Assembly: GCA_050246115.1 (NCBI GenBank) | Contig: JBFWWP010000001.1 | Span: 1-64,000 of the forward strand | Direction: 5' to 3' | Length of the DNA: 64,000 nucleotides | Source: JBFWWP01 sp050246115 | GTDB taxonomy: Bacteria; Planctomycetota; UBA8108; UBA1146; JAJFFE01 | Shown: positions 34,601-42,702 of the stretch, piece after piece | How the letters are laid out: the number at the start of each line of letters is the position of its first letter | Numbering within the stretch: position 1 is the first letter of the stretch | The notes under the pieces: generated by a model | What the model was told of the DNA's origin: nothing | Databases searched by the model: none | What the model saw: the letters and a program-made list of their open reading frames with translations, nothing else | Position numbers and translations under genes: made by a program

Positions 34601-35149
34601 TTGGTCGATCACGAAGACGGCACACCGACGGATTCCGGGCTCATGCTCGAGTTCTGCGCCGGGCACGACCGCGCCTTCCGCACCCTCGTCGAGCGACATC
34701 AGCGATCGCTCGTGAACCTTTTCCGGCGTTTGGGCGCTGATCATCATGGGGCCGAGGATTGCGCCCAGGACACCTTCCTCCGGCTCTACCGCTGTCGCGA
34801 TCGTTACCAGGCAACGGCCCCCTTCGCGGCGTTCCTGTACACCCTGGGGCGCCACTCCTGGGTGGACTGGACCCGGCGACGCGGGCGCGCCTGGCAGGAT
34901 GAGCAGCGCGCTCTCGAGGAGGCCGCGCCGGACCCAACGAGCGGGCTCGGTGACCAGCTCGACTTGCACGAAGCGATGGCCAACTTGCCAGAGCCGATGC
35001 GCTGGGTACTGGTTCTGAGCGCTGGGCACGGACTGAGCTATGCGGAGATCGCGACGATTCTCGAGATTCCCGTAGGCACGGTGAAGTCGCGGGTGTTCCA
35101 CGCGGTGCGCCGATTGCGAGCGGTGCTGCAGCTCGAGGTGAAGGAGTGA
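34601..35149 (+). CDS. ECF-type RNA polymerase sigma factor
   Basis: 182 residues. TTG 34601 is preceded by AGAAGGGA; ATG 34643 is a possible shorter start. Region 2 (~20-85): AFRTLVERHQRSLVNLFRRLG and AEDCAQDTFLRLYR. Region 4 (~125-175): LPEPMRWVLVLSAGHGLSYAEIATILEIPVGTVKSRVFHAVRRLR. The linker is short, as in ECF factors. The next gene encodes a zinc-finger anti-sigma protein three bases after the stop, so the pair should form a switch. Confidence 0.88.
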   Translation: MVDHEDGTPTDSGLMLEFCAGHDRAFRTLVERHQRSLVNLFRRLGADHHGAEDCAQDTFLRLYRCRDRYQATAPFAAFLYTLGRHSWVDWTRRRGRAWQDEQRALEEAAPDPTSGLGDQLDLHEAMANLPEPMRWVLVLSAGHGLSYAEIATILEIPVGTVKSRVFHAVRRLRAVLQLEVKE

Positions 35150-35151
35150 CC

Positions 35152-36588
35152 ATGGAGTCCGGGTGGAAGACTCCCTGCTCGAGCGGAGTGGATGTCGTTG
35201 CCTACTTGCAGGGGCAACTGGATCCATCGCAGACTCGCTCGTTCCGGCTGCACCTAGAGCGCTGCGACGAGTGCGCGGGGTTGGTCGAAGAGTGTCGACC
35301 GGTCCTCCTCGCGGTCGCTCGGGAACCGGTTCCGCGACGCCCGGTCGATCTGCTCCCGAAAGTACTCGCCGCAGTGAGTGCGGCGGAGCGAAGCCCCGTG
35401 CGGTTGCGTGCCGCGCCATTCGCTGGGCGGCTGCGTAGGGTCGCTGTGTTGCTCTTCTCGGCGGGCCTCGTCGGCTTGATCGCGGGTGTGGTCTGGCGTC
35501 GACCCGAGTCTCCGATGCCTGCGACCTCCCGTTCGGAGGGGGGAGTGTCGCTGGCGGCGGATCCAGAACGCACCGCCTGGACTCAGCCGGACAACGTCCG
35601 TGCCGCCGAGACTCTCGGGCTCGAGTGGTTGGCCGCCGCACAGGAGGCATCGGGAGGTTGGAGTGCTTCGCGGTGGGGCGGAGACGCGCGCCATGACCTC
35701 GCCTTGACCGCGCTCGCGACGCTGGCGTTCACGAACCCGTTGCCCGCGTCGCCGGCCACCGACTCCAACGAGGTAGAGGCCGCGACCGAGTCGCGCCCGC
35801 TTGCAGTCGCCCGAGCCCTCGATTACCTCGTCTCGCGACAAACTGCGGCTGGCCGGTTCGGTGACCTTCCGAACGGCGAAGGACTCTACAACCACGTGAT
35901 GGCCACGCTGGCCCTCCTCGAGTCCTTTGCACGCGGCTACGACGAAGGCCTGCGTGCGCCCATCGAGAAGGCGCTCGACTACCTCGTCGGCGCACAAGCG
36001 ACCGACGGCGGGTGGGGCGGTTCGCCTACCCAGAGCGCGCTCCTCGCGGGCTGGTCCCATCAAGCGCTGTTGCTCGGGCACGCCCTCGGGTGTGCTGACC
36101 TCGCGGGTCCGATCGCCCGCTCCAACGAGTACCTGGCTCAATGTTCAGCGGACGGGGCCCGAGCAGCCGCAAGCGGCCCGATCAACGGATCGGCCAGATC
36201 CTCGGCATTCGCGCGCTCCGACCTGCGCTCGTTGGTCGCGGCGTTCCGAGGACTCTTGTCTGATCCCGATGAGCCGCGAGCCCCCCTGTTCGACGCCGTC
36301 GATCACGCGAGCAAGGCGCGCGTTTGGGGGCAGAACCTCTACGAAGACCTGCTGTGGGTGTCGGCGCTCAACGTGCACCCGGAGCAGAGTGGCGCGAGCA
36401 GTGCCTCCGAAGGGTGCGTGGCTTTGGCCGACCAGCAGGTTCGAGCCGGCGAGTACGAAGGGAGCTGGGAGCCATCCGATCCCTGGAGCCTGGCGGGTGG
36501 GCGCGTCTACTCCACGGTCACGGCCACCCTGGTTCTGCAAGGCGATCGGCGGATGCGAACCCTGGGCCAGTGGATTCGCGGCACCTGA
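35152..36588 (+). CDS. Anti-sigma factor fused to an extracytoplasmic alpha-toroid domain
   Basis: 478 residues; ATG 35152 has AAGGAG six bases upstream. Residues ~10-50 are a zf-HC2-type anti-sigma domain with His and Cys in LHLERCDECAGLVEEC. One membrane helix is at ~95-115 (VAVLLFSAGLVGLIAGVVW). The rest (~150-478) repeats GLEWLAAAQEASGGW, ALDYLVSRQTAAGRFGD, ALDYLVGAQATDGGWGG, the QxxxGGW-like pattern of prenyltransferase/squalene-cyclase toroids. The catalytic DxDD of cyclases is not seen, so this domain probably senses a ligand outside the membrane (inference). Confidence 0.82.
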   Translation: MESGWKTPCSSGVDVVAYLQGQLDPSQTRSFRLHLERCDECAGLVEECRPVLLAVAREPVPRRPVDLLPKVLAAVSAAERSPVRLRAAPFAGRLRRVAVLLFSAGLVGLIAGVVWRRPESPMPATSRSEGGVSLAADPERTAWTQPDNVRAAETLGLEWLAAAQEASGGWSASRWGGDARHDLALTALATLAFTNPLPASPATDSNEVEAATESRPLAVARALDYLVSRQTAAGRFGDLPNGEGLYNHVMATLALLESFARGYDEGLRAPIEKALDYLVGAQATDGGWGGSPTQSALLAGWSHQALLLGHALGCADLAGPIARSNEYLAQCSADGARAAASGPINGSARSSAFARSDLRSLVAAFRGLLSDPDEPRAPLFDAVDHASKARVWGQNLYEDLLWVSALNVHPEQSGASSASEGCVALADQQVRAGEYEGSWEPSDPWSLAGGRVYSTVTATLVLQGDRRMRTLGQWIRGT

Positions 36589-36712
36589 GCTCGCGTGAGG
36601 CGTACCCCGCGCACGGCAGATGGATTCGACGGGCGAACGGCCGCGGTCTCGGCTCAGTATGCGATTGCAGAATCGGGCTTGGGGTCGTTCGGCAAATCGT
36701 GAGGAAGATTGG

Positions 36713-37102
36713 ATGCACGCAGACACCCGAAAGTACAACGAGGCGCAAGCACCGGACGACCAAGCGATTTGCGAACTGCTGGCGGCCCAGATCGATCGCA
36801 AGTTGCCGGACGCGGAGAACAAGATCTGGCACGCCCATCCCGTTTGGTTTCTCGATGGCAATCCGATCGTCGGCTACAGCAAGCTCAAGAACTGCGTGCG
36901 GCTGCTCTTTTGGAGCGGCCAGTCCTTCGTAGCCGACGGCTTGACGGACGAGGGGAGCTTCAAGGCCGCCGAGGCTCGCTACACCGCGGTGGATCAGGTC
37001 GACAAGAAGCAGCTCGCCCGCTGGCTGGTCGAAGCGCGCGACATCCAGTGGGACTACAAGAACCTGGTCCGCCGCAAAGGGCGACTCGAGCGCCTGAAGT
37101 AG
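36713..37102 (+). CDS. DUF1801-domain protein
   Basis: 129-residue soluble protein; ATG 36713 follows GAGGAAG. The DUF1801 pattern is visible: ICELLAAQIDRKLPDAENKIWHAHPVWFLDGNPIVGYS, then LLFWSGQSF and a basic C-terminus. Members include YdhG-like proteins of unclear function. It stands alone after the sigma/anti-sigma pair and before the R1/inverted-repeat cluster. Confidence 0.8.
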   Translation: MHADTRKYNEAQAPDDQAICELLAAQIDRKLPDAENKIWHAHPVWFLDGNPIVGYSKLKNCVRLLFWSGQSFVADGLTDEGSFKAAEARYTAVDQVDKKQLARWLVEARDIQWDYKNLVRRKGRLERLK

Positions 37103-37209
37103 CCGCAGCGTCCGAACGCGTGACCTGGCCGCAACGAGCGTCGTACGGTCGCGACCGCGATTCGAGTCTTTCGCAGAGCGCTCGGCTTCATTCCCGCGCC
37201 TTCGTAGCC

Positions 37210-37584
37210 AGTCCCAAATCAAGTGCATCCAGGACTAGTTCCAACGGGCGTCTGGCGCGCCTTGCGTCCCGAGCTGAAGGCTTAGGAGTCGCCCAAGAAT
37301 AACTTCACCCTCTTGCTCGTCGCTTCGGGCCATCTTCGACCGATCCGAAAACCTCGAAATCCTCACCGGAACTAAGGCTACGCCTCCGGTTTCGAGCTTT
37401 CCGGATCGGCCGAATCTGACCCAAATCGACGGCAAGATGTCGAAGTTATTCTTGGGCGACTCCTTAGGCGTTTGTGGGTGAAACGAACGCGGCGTCGCCG
37501 CGGTCGCGAGGGGGCTTTAGGAAAAGCCCTTGGAGAGAATCGAAGACCCGAAGCCAGCGCTGCGTGCGCTTGCTTCGGGTCTAG
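37210..37584 (+). repeat. R1 element interrupted by the 181-bp inverted-repeat element
   Basis: R1 starts AGTCCCAAATCAAGTGCATCC, proceeds to GAGCTGAAGGC, is split at 37284-37464, and resumes GTTTGTGGGTGAAAC, CGGCGTCGCCGCGG, GCGAGGGGGCTTT. It ends with a 17-bp hairpin with one mismatch (37544-37582) and CTAG (37581-37584). The last base directly abuts the 3' CCA of the tRNA-Arg gene. Confidence 0.75.
37284..37464 (-). mobile_element. 181-bp inverted-repeat element, copy A (MITE-like)
   Basis: Terminal inverted repeats of 23 bp, AGGAGTCGCCCAAGAATAAC + TTC, are perfect at 37284-37306 and 37442-37464. The interior is a further imperfect palindrome (TTCGACCGATCCGAAAACCTC opposite its near-complement around TTCCGGATCGGCCGAA). 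It is oriented opposite to copies B and C. It contains a ~50-codon open frame (PSIWVRFGRSGKL ... ARSDEQEGEVILGRLL) conserved in all copies. Inserted within an R1 element. Confidence 0.8.
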
Positions 37585-37661
37585 TGGCCCGCCCGGCTGG
37601 ACTCGAACCAGCAACCTACGGATTCGAAGTCCGGTACTCTATCCAATTGAGCTACGGGCGG
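37585..37661 (-). tRNA. tRNA-Arg (anticodon TCG)
   Basis: 77-nt cloverleaf on the minus strand: acceptor CCGCCCG / CGGGCGG, TA at 8-9, D arm GCTCAATTGGATAGAGT, anticodon loop CTTCGAA (TCG), T arm GCTGG-TTCGAGT-CCAGC, and encoded CCA at 37587-37585. Reads CGA/CGN Arg codons. The 27-43 pair is a mismatch (C/T). Confidence 0.92.
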
Positions 37662-37747
37662 GCGGTGTTCCATGGATCCGCTCGGGACGACGAAGCGAGC
37701 CGCATTATCACGGGGCTCGTCGTGCGGTGCAAGGGCGACCGACAGGA

Positions 37748-40048
37748 TCAATCGCCGTCGACTTTCTCCGGCGACGGAGTGGGGGCGTTGGTTCGTTGTG
37801 CGGCCGGCCGGGGGATCAGCGCTCGGAACTGTTTCGCAAACGGCTCGGGGTCGCTCTGTGGGGCCTGGCACACGAAGTCCTCGCACAGGAACGCGGTGGG
37901 GCGGTTGCCCTCGGCGGTTTTCTCCGCGAGCAACGGGATTGCCCGTGCCGCGGCGGCTCCGGCTTCGCCCGGCGGGCGGTGAGCGAGTACGAAGAACGGC
38001 ATGATCGAGTGCCGGATCGGTCGCAGGAGCGCGTGAGTGAGCGGATGTTGAATGTCGCCGAAGATCGCGATCTGCGGGGACGGGGCCACGGATTGGAGTG
38101 CGGCGAGCAGCAACTCGGGGCTGGCCTGCGGGGCTTGCTCGAGGGCGGCCATTCCGGCCTGGATGATGCGCAAGGAGTCTTCGCGGTACGGCGCGTGGCC
38201 GGTGAGTCCATGGAGGCGCCACAGACAGCGTGCGACCGTGGCGTTGCCGCTGGGGAGCGCGTCGTCATCGAAGCGCGTGCGCCGCGGGAGCAATACGTCG
38301 ACGCCCGCTCGGGTCTCGTAGTAGGGCCCGATCATCAGGGCTTCGCCGCTTGCGGTATCGGTCGACGCGGCCGCTGGGCGGCCGTAGTCGCGGCCGATTG
38401 CGCGCATGACTTCTCGAGCGCGTGCAATGTGGGACGCGTCAAACGTCGCGTCGTAGAGGTCGAGGCAGGCCTTGAGATGCAGCGCGGCGTCTTGCAGGGT
38501 CGCCGGAAACTCGGCGGCGCCATCGGCCCACCGCCGGAGGAACCCATCCTTCGTCACCAGGAGGCGGTCGGCGAAGGCGTGAGCGCGCATCGCTGCATCC
38601 GCGTACCGGCGATCCCCGAGGAGGTTGGCCCCGCGCGCAAGTGCGGAGACCGCGAGCGCGTTCCAGCCCAGGATGACCTTGGGATCGCGCGCGGGGGCGA
38701 CGCGTTGCTGGCGCACGTCGAACAAACGCGCCAGGCCCGCCTCCACTTCCTTGCGCACTTGTGCCGGCGGGCGGGCGAGATCTCCTGAGATCATCGAGAC
38801 TCGACGTGCCCGGTAGGGGACGGTCCGGTTGCCTTCGAAGTTGCCCGCCGCGTCGATACCGAGATACGACAGCACGGTCGGGATGATGTCTGCCTGGTCC
38901 TGGAGCGCGGCTTCGACCTGTGCTGGCGTCCAGACGTAGAACGTGCCTTCCGCCTCTTCGCTGTCGGCGTCCCACGACGCGGCGAAGCCACCGCCGTCGA
39001 GAGCGAAGTCCCGTAACATCGCATTGAGCGTCGCACGCGCCACTTCGAACAGCGCCGGATCTTCGAACAAGCGACCGGCCTCGAGGTACGCCTCGGCCAT
39101 CAGCCCTTGACTGTAGAGCATCTTCTCGAAGTGAGGGACGCGCCACTTCTCGTCCGTTGCGTAGCGATGAAAGCCGCCCCCGATCTGATCGAACAAACCG
39201 CCCTCAGCCATGCGCAAGAGGGTGGTGTCGGCAGGAATGCGCAGGTCGTCACGCTCGTCGAGGACCGCGACTGCGGCGTAGAACTGAAGCAGCCGGGGCA
39301 TCGGGAACTTGGGTTCCCCTCGGAAGCCTCCCCAGTCTGGGTCCACGTTGGGGAGCGTCAGTTCGAGGCCTCGCCGGAGGAACGCTGCGACGTTCGTCGA
39401 CTCGCCCTGAACCGCGTTGCTTTGTGCAAGCTCCGCGGTGAGTCGCTCCCCGAAGGTGGTGAGTTCGCCCCTCTTCGTCCGCCAGACTTGGTCGACCTGC
39501 TGCAGGAGTTCGAGAAGACCTGGGCGACCCGAGCGCTCCCGGGGCGGGAAGTAGGTGCCGCCGAAGAACGGCTTCCCGCTCGCATCGAGGAACACCGATA
39601 GCGGCCAACCGCCTGATCCGGTCATGCGCTGCACTGCTTGCATGTACACGTCGTCGACGTGGGGGAGTTCTTCGCGATCGACCTTGATCGCGACGAAGTG
39701 ATCGTTCAAGTACTTCGCGACTTCGGCGTCGTCGAAGGACTCGCGCCGCATCACGTGGCACCAGTGGCACGATGCGTAACCGATGCTCAGGAACACCGGT
39801 CGATCGAGTTCGCGCGCGCGCGCGAAGGCGTCGTCACCCCAGGGGAACCAATCCACGGGGTTGTCCGCGTGCATACGGAGGTAGGCGCTCTCCTCTTGGG
39901 CGAGTCGGCGCTGAGACACCGCCGTGGGTGGGGCAACCTCTTGCCCTGACGTGGGGGGTGGGTTCAGCAAGTGTGCGGTCGCGAGGACGAAGGCCACTGA
40001 CCACAGGGAGACCCGAGCCGGGCGTACGATGGGGCGGAGAGGGAACAC
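37748..40048 (-). CDS. DUF255 / thioredoxin-domain protein (YyaL, SPATA20-like), exported
   Basis: 766 residues; GTG 40048 is preceded by GAGGAG, and a signal segment follows (SLWSVAFVLATAHLL). The N-domain (~55-200) has SAYLRMHADNPVDWFPWG and the redox motif YASCHWCHVM, then FFGGTYFPP. The rest is an (alpha/alpha)6-toroid-like domain with GGGFHRYATDEKWRVPHFEKMLYSQ and GGGFAASWDADSEE. The CxxC is intact (CHWC). The physiological substrate of the family is unknown. It lies downstream of an R1 copy and converges toward the tRNA. Confidence 0.88.
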   Translation of the reverse strand: MFPLRPIVRPARVSLWSVAFVLATAHLLNPPPTSGQEVAPPTAVSQRRLAQEESAYLRMHADNPVDWFPWGDDAFARARELDRPVFLSIGYASCHWCHVMRRESFDDAEVAKYLNDHFVAIKVDREELPHVDDVYMQAVQRMTGSGGWPLSVFLDASGKPFFGGTYFPPRERSGRPGLLELLQQVDQVWRTKRGELTTFGERLTAELAQSNAVQGESTNVAAFLRRGLELTLPNVDPDWGGFRGEPKFPMPRLLQFYAAVAVLDERDDLRIPADTTLLRMAEGGLFDQIGGGFHRYATDEKWRVPHFEKMLYSQGLMAEAYLEAGRLFEDPALFEVARATLNAMLRDFALDGGGFAASWDADSEEAEGTFYVWTPAQVEAALQDQADIIPTVLSYLGIDAAGNFEGNRTVPYRARRVSMISGDLARPPAQVRKEVEAGLARLFDVRQQRVAPARDPKVILGWNALAVSALARGANLLGDRRYADAAMRAHAFADRLLVTKDGFLRRWADGAAEFPATLQDAALHLKACLDLYDATFDASHIARAREVMRAIGRDYGRPAAASTDTASGEALMIGPYYETRAGVDVLLPRRTRFDDDALPSGNATVARCLWRLHGLTGHAPYREDSLRIIQAGMAALEQAPQASPELLLAALQSVAPSPQIAIFGDIQHPLTHALLRPIRHSIMPFFVLAHRPPGEAGAAAARAIPLLAEKTAEGNRPTAFLCEDFVCQAPQSDPEPFAKQFRALIPRPAAQRTNAPTPSPEKVDGD

Positions 40049-40104
40049 GATGACTCCTCGAGTTTCTCGCGCGGAGGTGGGGCCCGGTAACGAAACCGGC
40101 GCCT

Positions 40105-40205
40105 CCTGAAACTGACTGCGGCCTCGCCGCGGCCCTGAGGAGGCTTTCGAAAGCCCCCTTGGAGAGGACCCAGGCAAGCGCGGTACGCGCTGGATCGAGA
40201 CCTAG
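40105..40205 (+). repeat. R1 element at the end of the fumarase-beta gene
   Basis: Partial R1: CTGCGGCCTCGCCGCGGCC, GAGGAGGCTTTCGAAAGCCCCC, then terminal region ACCCAGGCAAGCGCGGTACGCGCTGG and CTAG (40202-40205), whose CTA supplies the minus-strand TAG stop of the gene that begins at 40771. The left half is absent. Confidence 0.65.
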
Positions 40206-40771
40206 TCGGTCAACGCGATCAGGCGACGTGTCGAGACATCACGCACGATATCGGGCAAGCTGCGACCGTGACTATCGATCGTAACGATCGCTGGAAACTC
40301 CGACACCTCGAGTTCCCAACAGGCTTCGCGCGGATCGAGTCCGTCCTTGTAGTGCACGTTCTTGACGGCCTTCACGCGTTTGGCGAGAGCGATTCCAGCA
40401 CCGCCGAAGCTCTGAAGGTACACCGCGCCGTAGCGGCGACATGCCGCCAGCATCGCAGGACCGGTACCGCCGCGACCCATGACGGCGGCGAAACCGCAGC
40501 GACCGAGGACTTCGCCGACCAGCGGTTCCAAGTGTCGACTGTCATCCGGGCCTGCCACTTCGACTTCCCAGCGGCTGCCAACGCGTTTGACCAACGGGCC
40601 GCAGTGGAAAAGGCAAGCACCGCGGGGCTCGAACGGCAGCGCGCCTCCCTCTTGCAGCTTGCGGTGCACGGCTTCCCGGCCGGTAAGCACCGTTCCGGAG
40701 ATGCTCACGCGCTCCCCAACGGAAAGCGCCGTGACGTCTTGCGGGCTCATAGGGAAGGAAAGCTCGAGCAT
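40202..40771 (-). CDS. Fumarase/tartrate dehydratase beta-subunit-like protein
   Basis: 189 residues matching the C-terminal (beta) domain of class I fumarases and TtdB: SVGERVSISGTVLTGREAVH, FEPRGACLFHCGPLVKR, VYLQSFGGAGIALAKRVK, EVSEFPAIVTIDSHGRSL. The KG-type loop reads MGRGGTGPAM. It follows the alpha-like gene by 87 bp on the same strand, so the two probably form a heteromer. The stop codon is within the CTAG end of R1. Because the alpha partner appears to lack cluster cysteines, the reaction catalysed is uncertain. Confidence 0.78.
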   Translation of the reverse strand: MLELSFPMSPQDVTALSVGERVSISGTVLTGREAVHRKLQEGGALPFEPRGACLFHCGPLVKRVGSRWEVEVAGPDDSRHLEPLVGEVLGRCGFAAVMGRGGTGPAMLAACRRYGAVYLQSFGGAGIALAKRVKAVKNVHYKDGLDPREACWELEVSEFPAIVTIDSHGRSLPDIVRDVSTRRLIALTD

Positions 40772-40858
40772 GATTCACCTCTGGATTGCCAGCTCGGGAC
40801 GGCGCACTGACGAATGCAGCAAGGACGGTCGTCGCTCGTACGGCGCGCTCGGGTTGTC

Positions 40859-42442
40859 TTACTTCTTGCCTCGTTTGGCCACCTTCTTGGGTGCCGCAGC
40901 CGGCGCGGTGGGTTCGCCGCTGCCCGCCTTCGCGTCCGTCTCGAGCTTGGCCGGCTTGGCCTCGGCAGGCTTGGCGACTGGAGGCTTTGCCGACGCAGGC
41001 TTTGCGGCCGCGGGCTTGGTCGCCGCCGACGGCTTCGCCGAAGCACCCGCTGCGCTCGCCGCTTTGGACTTCTTCGCTTCGGCGGTTTTCGGTTCGGCGG
41101 TCTTCGCTTCGGCGCTCTTCGGTTCTTTGCCCTTGGCTTTCCCGCCCGCTACTTTGGCACCCGCGGCTTCCGCGTCGGCCGCGGCCTTGGTGTCGGTTCC
41201 TTTGGCGTCTTTCGGCGCTGCGCCCTTGGACTTCGCGGGCTTGATGCTCGCGGTCGTCGCCGCCGCGGTTGCCGTACTCGCAGGCGCAGCCGCGCTTGCA
41301 GAAGGTTTCGACGGCTTGGGCGGCGCGGGTCGCGTGACCTTGGCTGGACTCGCCTTCGGAGCCGATTTGCGTGGACTCGGGCGACGCTCCGAGCGCTCCT
41401 CGTCGTCGCCGTAGCTGTCGTCCGAATCGTCGTCGGAGTCGTCGTCATTCGCGAGCAGTTGCCGGAGCGGACGCCGATTCGTGCTCGCGCTCAGCACTCC
41501 GGCCTTCACTCCCGACCCTCGCGCCGGAGGCTCCGGCGCCACGAACGGAGTGGCCGAACCGCTATCGAACAGCCACTGCGCAATGCTCCCGTCGGCGGCC
41601 AGTTCGATCCCTTGGCGCCGCAAGGCCCAGCCCTGGTAGCAGATCGACACGTGGAACGTAGCCGCCGAGGCGAGCTGCGCGCCGACCTTGACCGCGAGCA
41701 GAGCGTTCTTGCCGCCAAATCCCATGGGGCCGATGCCGAGGGAGTTGGCGTCTTCGAGGATGCGCGCCTCCAGGTCCGCGATGTTCTTGGTGCGGCTGCG
41801 GTCGTTCAGGGGCCGGAGGAGTTGCTCGTGGGCGAGGGCGCCGCTGGTTGCCACGTCGCCGCCGATGCCGATCGCGAGGACGCCCGGTCCAGTGCCGCTT
41901 CCTTGTTCGCGAACGAATGCGTCGAGGGCGGCCCGCCGAACACCGCTGAGATTGCGCGCGGCGCCGATTGCGTCATGAGGCAGCACGTAGTGGCCGCGAG
42001 GGCCGGGGTCGATCGACGCGTCGAGGATCAAGCGCACTTCGGCAGTCGCGCGGTCCTCCGGAAAGCAGTGAACCGCAGGGTGTCCTGGACCCACTCCGGC
42101 GCGCACTGGCCGACCGCCGGCGGGGTCCACGAAGTCGGTCGTGATGTAGCCCTTCTTTGCCGCCTCGGCGACTGCGGCCTCGGCCGTCGCTCGAAACCCG
42201 ACAAAGTCGAAGCCCGGAGGGGCGTGCACGAAGAAGTGCGCAAAAAGGGGGTCCGGAGCCAGCGGCATGGAGTGTTCCGTGGCCAGCCCAACACTCTCGC
42301 GGACCAGGTCCATGGCCAAACGGGCGTTCGATTCCGGATCCTCACCCTTGCGGGCGCGCTCGACCGCTGCGAGAACGTCTTGAGTCAGCTCGCAGGCTGC
42401 CCTTCGGATCAGTTCCAGGAGACTCTGCTCCAGGTGGCTCAT
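40859..42442 (-). CDS. Fumarase alpha-subunit-like protein with histone-H1-like tail
   Basis: 527 residues; ATG 42442 (AGGCGAG upstream) is preferred over TTG 42448. Residues ~1-300 follow the class I fumarase/TtdA alpha fold: KKGYITTDFVDP, GPGHPAVH, VLAIGIGGDVATSGALAHEQLLRPL, IGPMGFGGKNALLAVKV. Cysteines expected for the 4Fe-4S cluster are not visible: the CQDTG site reads MPLAPDPL, the CPP site reads GTGPG, and the CW-RR site reads GWALRR. Residues ~330-350 are acidic (NDDDSDDDSDD). Residues ~350-527 are Ala/Lys/Pro repeats (AKPAAAKPASAKPP) like a histone H1 tail. A catalytic or moonlighting DNA-binding role is unresolved. Confidence 0.75.
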   Translation of the reverse strand: MSHLEQSLLELIRRAACELTQDVLAAVERARKGEDPESNARLAMDLVRESVGLATEHSMPLAPDPLFAHFFVHAPPGFDFVGFRATAEAAVAEAAKKGYITTDFVDPAGGRPVRAGVGPGHPAVHCFPEDRATAEVRLILDASIDPGPRGHYVLPHDAIGAARNLSGVRRAALDAFVREQGSGTGPGVLAIGIGGDVATSGALAHEQLLRPLNDRSRTKNIADLEARILEDANSLGIGPMGFGGKNALLAVKVGAQLASAATFHVSICYQGWALRRQGIELAADGSIAQWLFDSGSATPFVAPEPPARGSGVKAGVLSASTNRRPLRQLLANDDDSDDDSDDSYGDDEERSERRPSPRKSAPKASPAKVTRPAPPKPSKPSASAAAPASTATAAATTASIKPAKSKGAAPKDAKGTDTKAAADAEAAGAKVAGGKAKGKEPKSAEAKTAEPKTAEAKKSKAASAAGASAKPSAATKPAAAKPASAKPPVAKPAEAKPAKLETDAKAGSGEPTAPAAAPKKVAKRGKK

Positions 42443-42702
42443 CGACAACTCGCCTTTCGCGTCTCCCCGCCGGATTGGCGGAACATTAGCAGGGATCGAC
42501 CTTTAGTTCCACAGCGGTTTCTTAGAGTATTGCGGACGGGTGGGCGCTCCCGACCCGCCCGGGTCGATTGGCTCCAAGGTACTGAAAATTCGTGAGTTAC
42601 GTACAATCGTCGAGGTCCGAGACCAGAGATCCCCCCAGGCCGGTGAGGTTTGTGTTCGCGCCCCTTTCTGTTAGAAGTGCGCCCACGGACGGGAGAAGCG
42701 CG

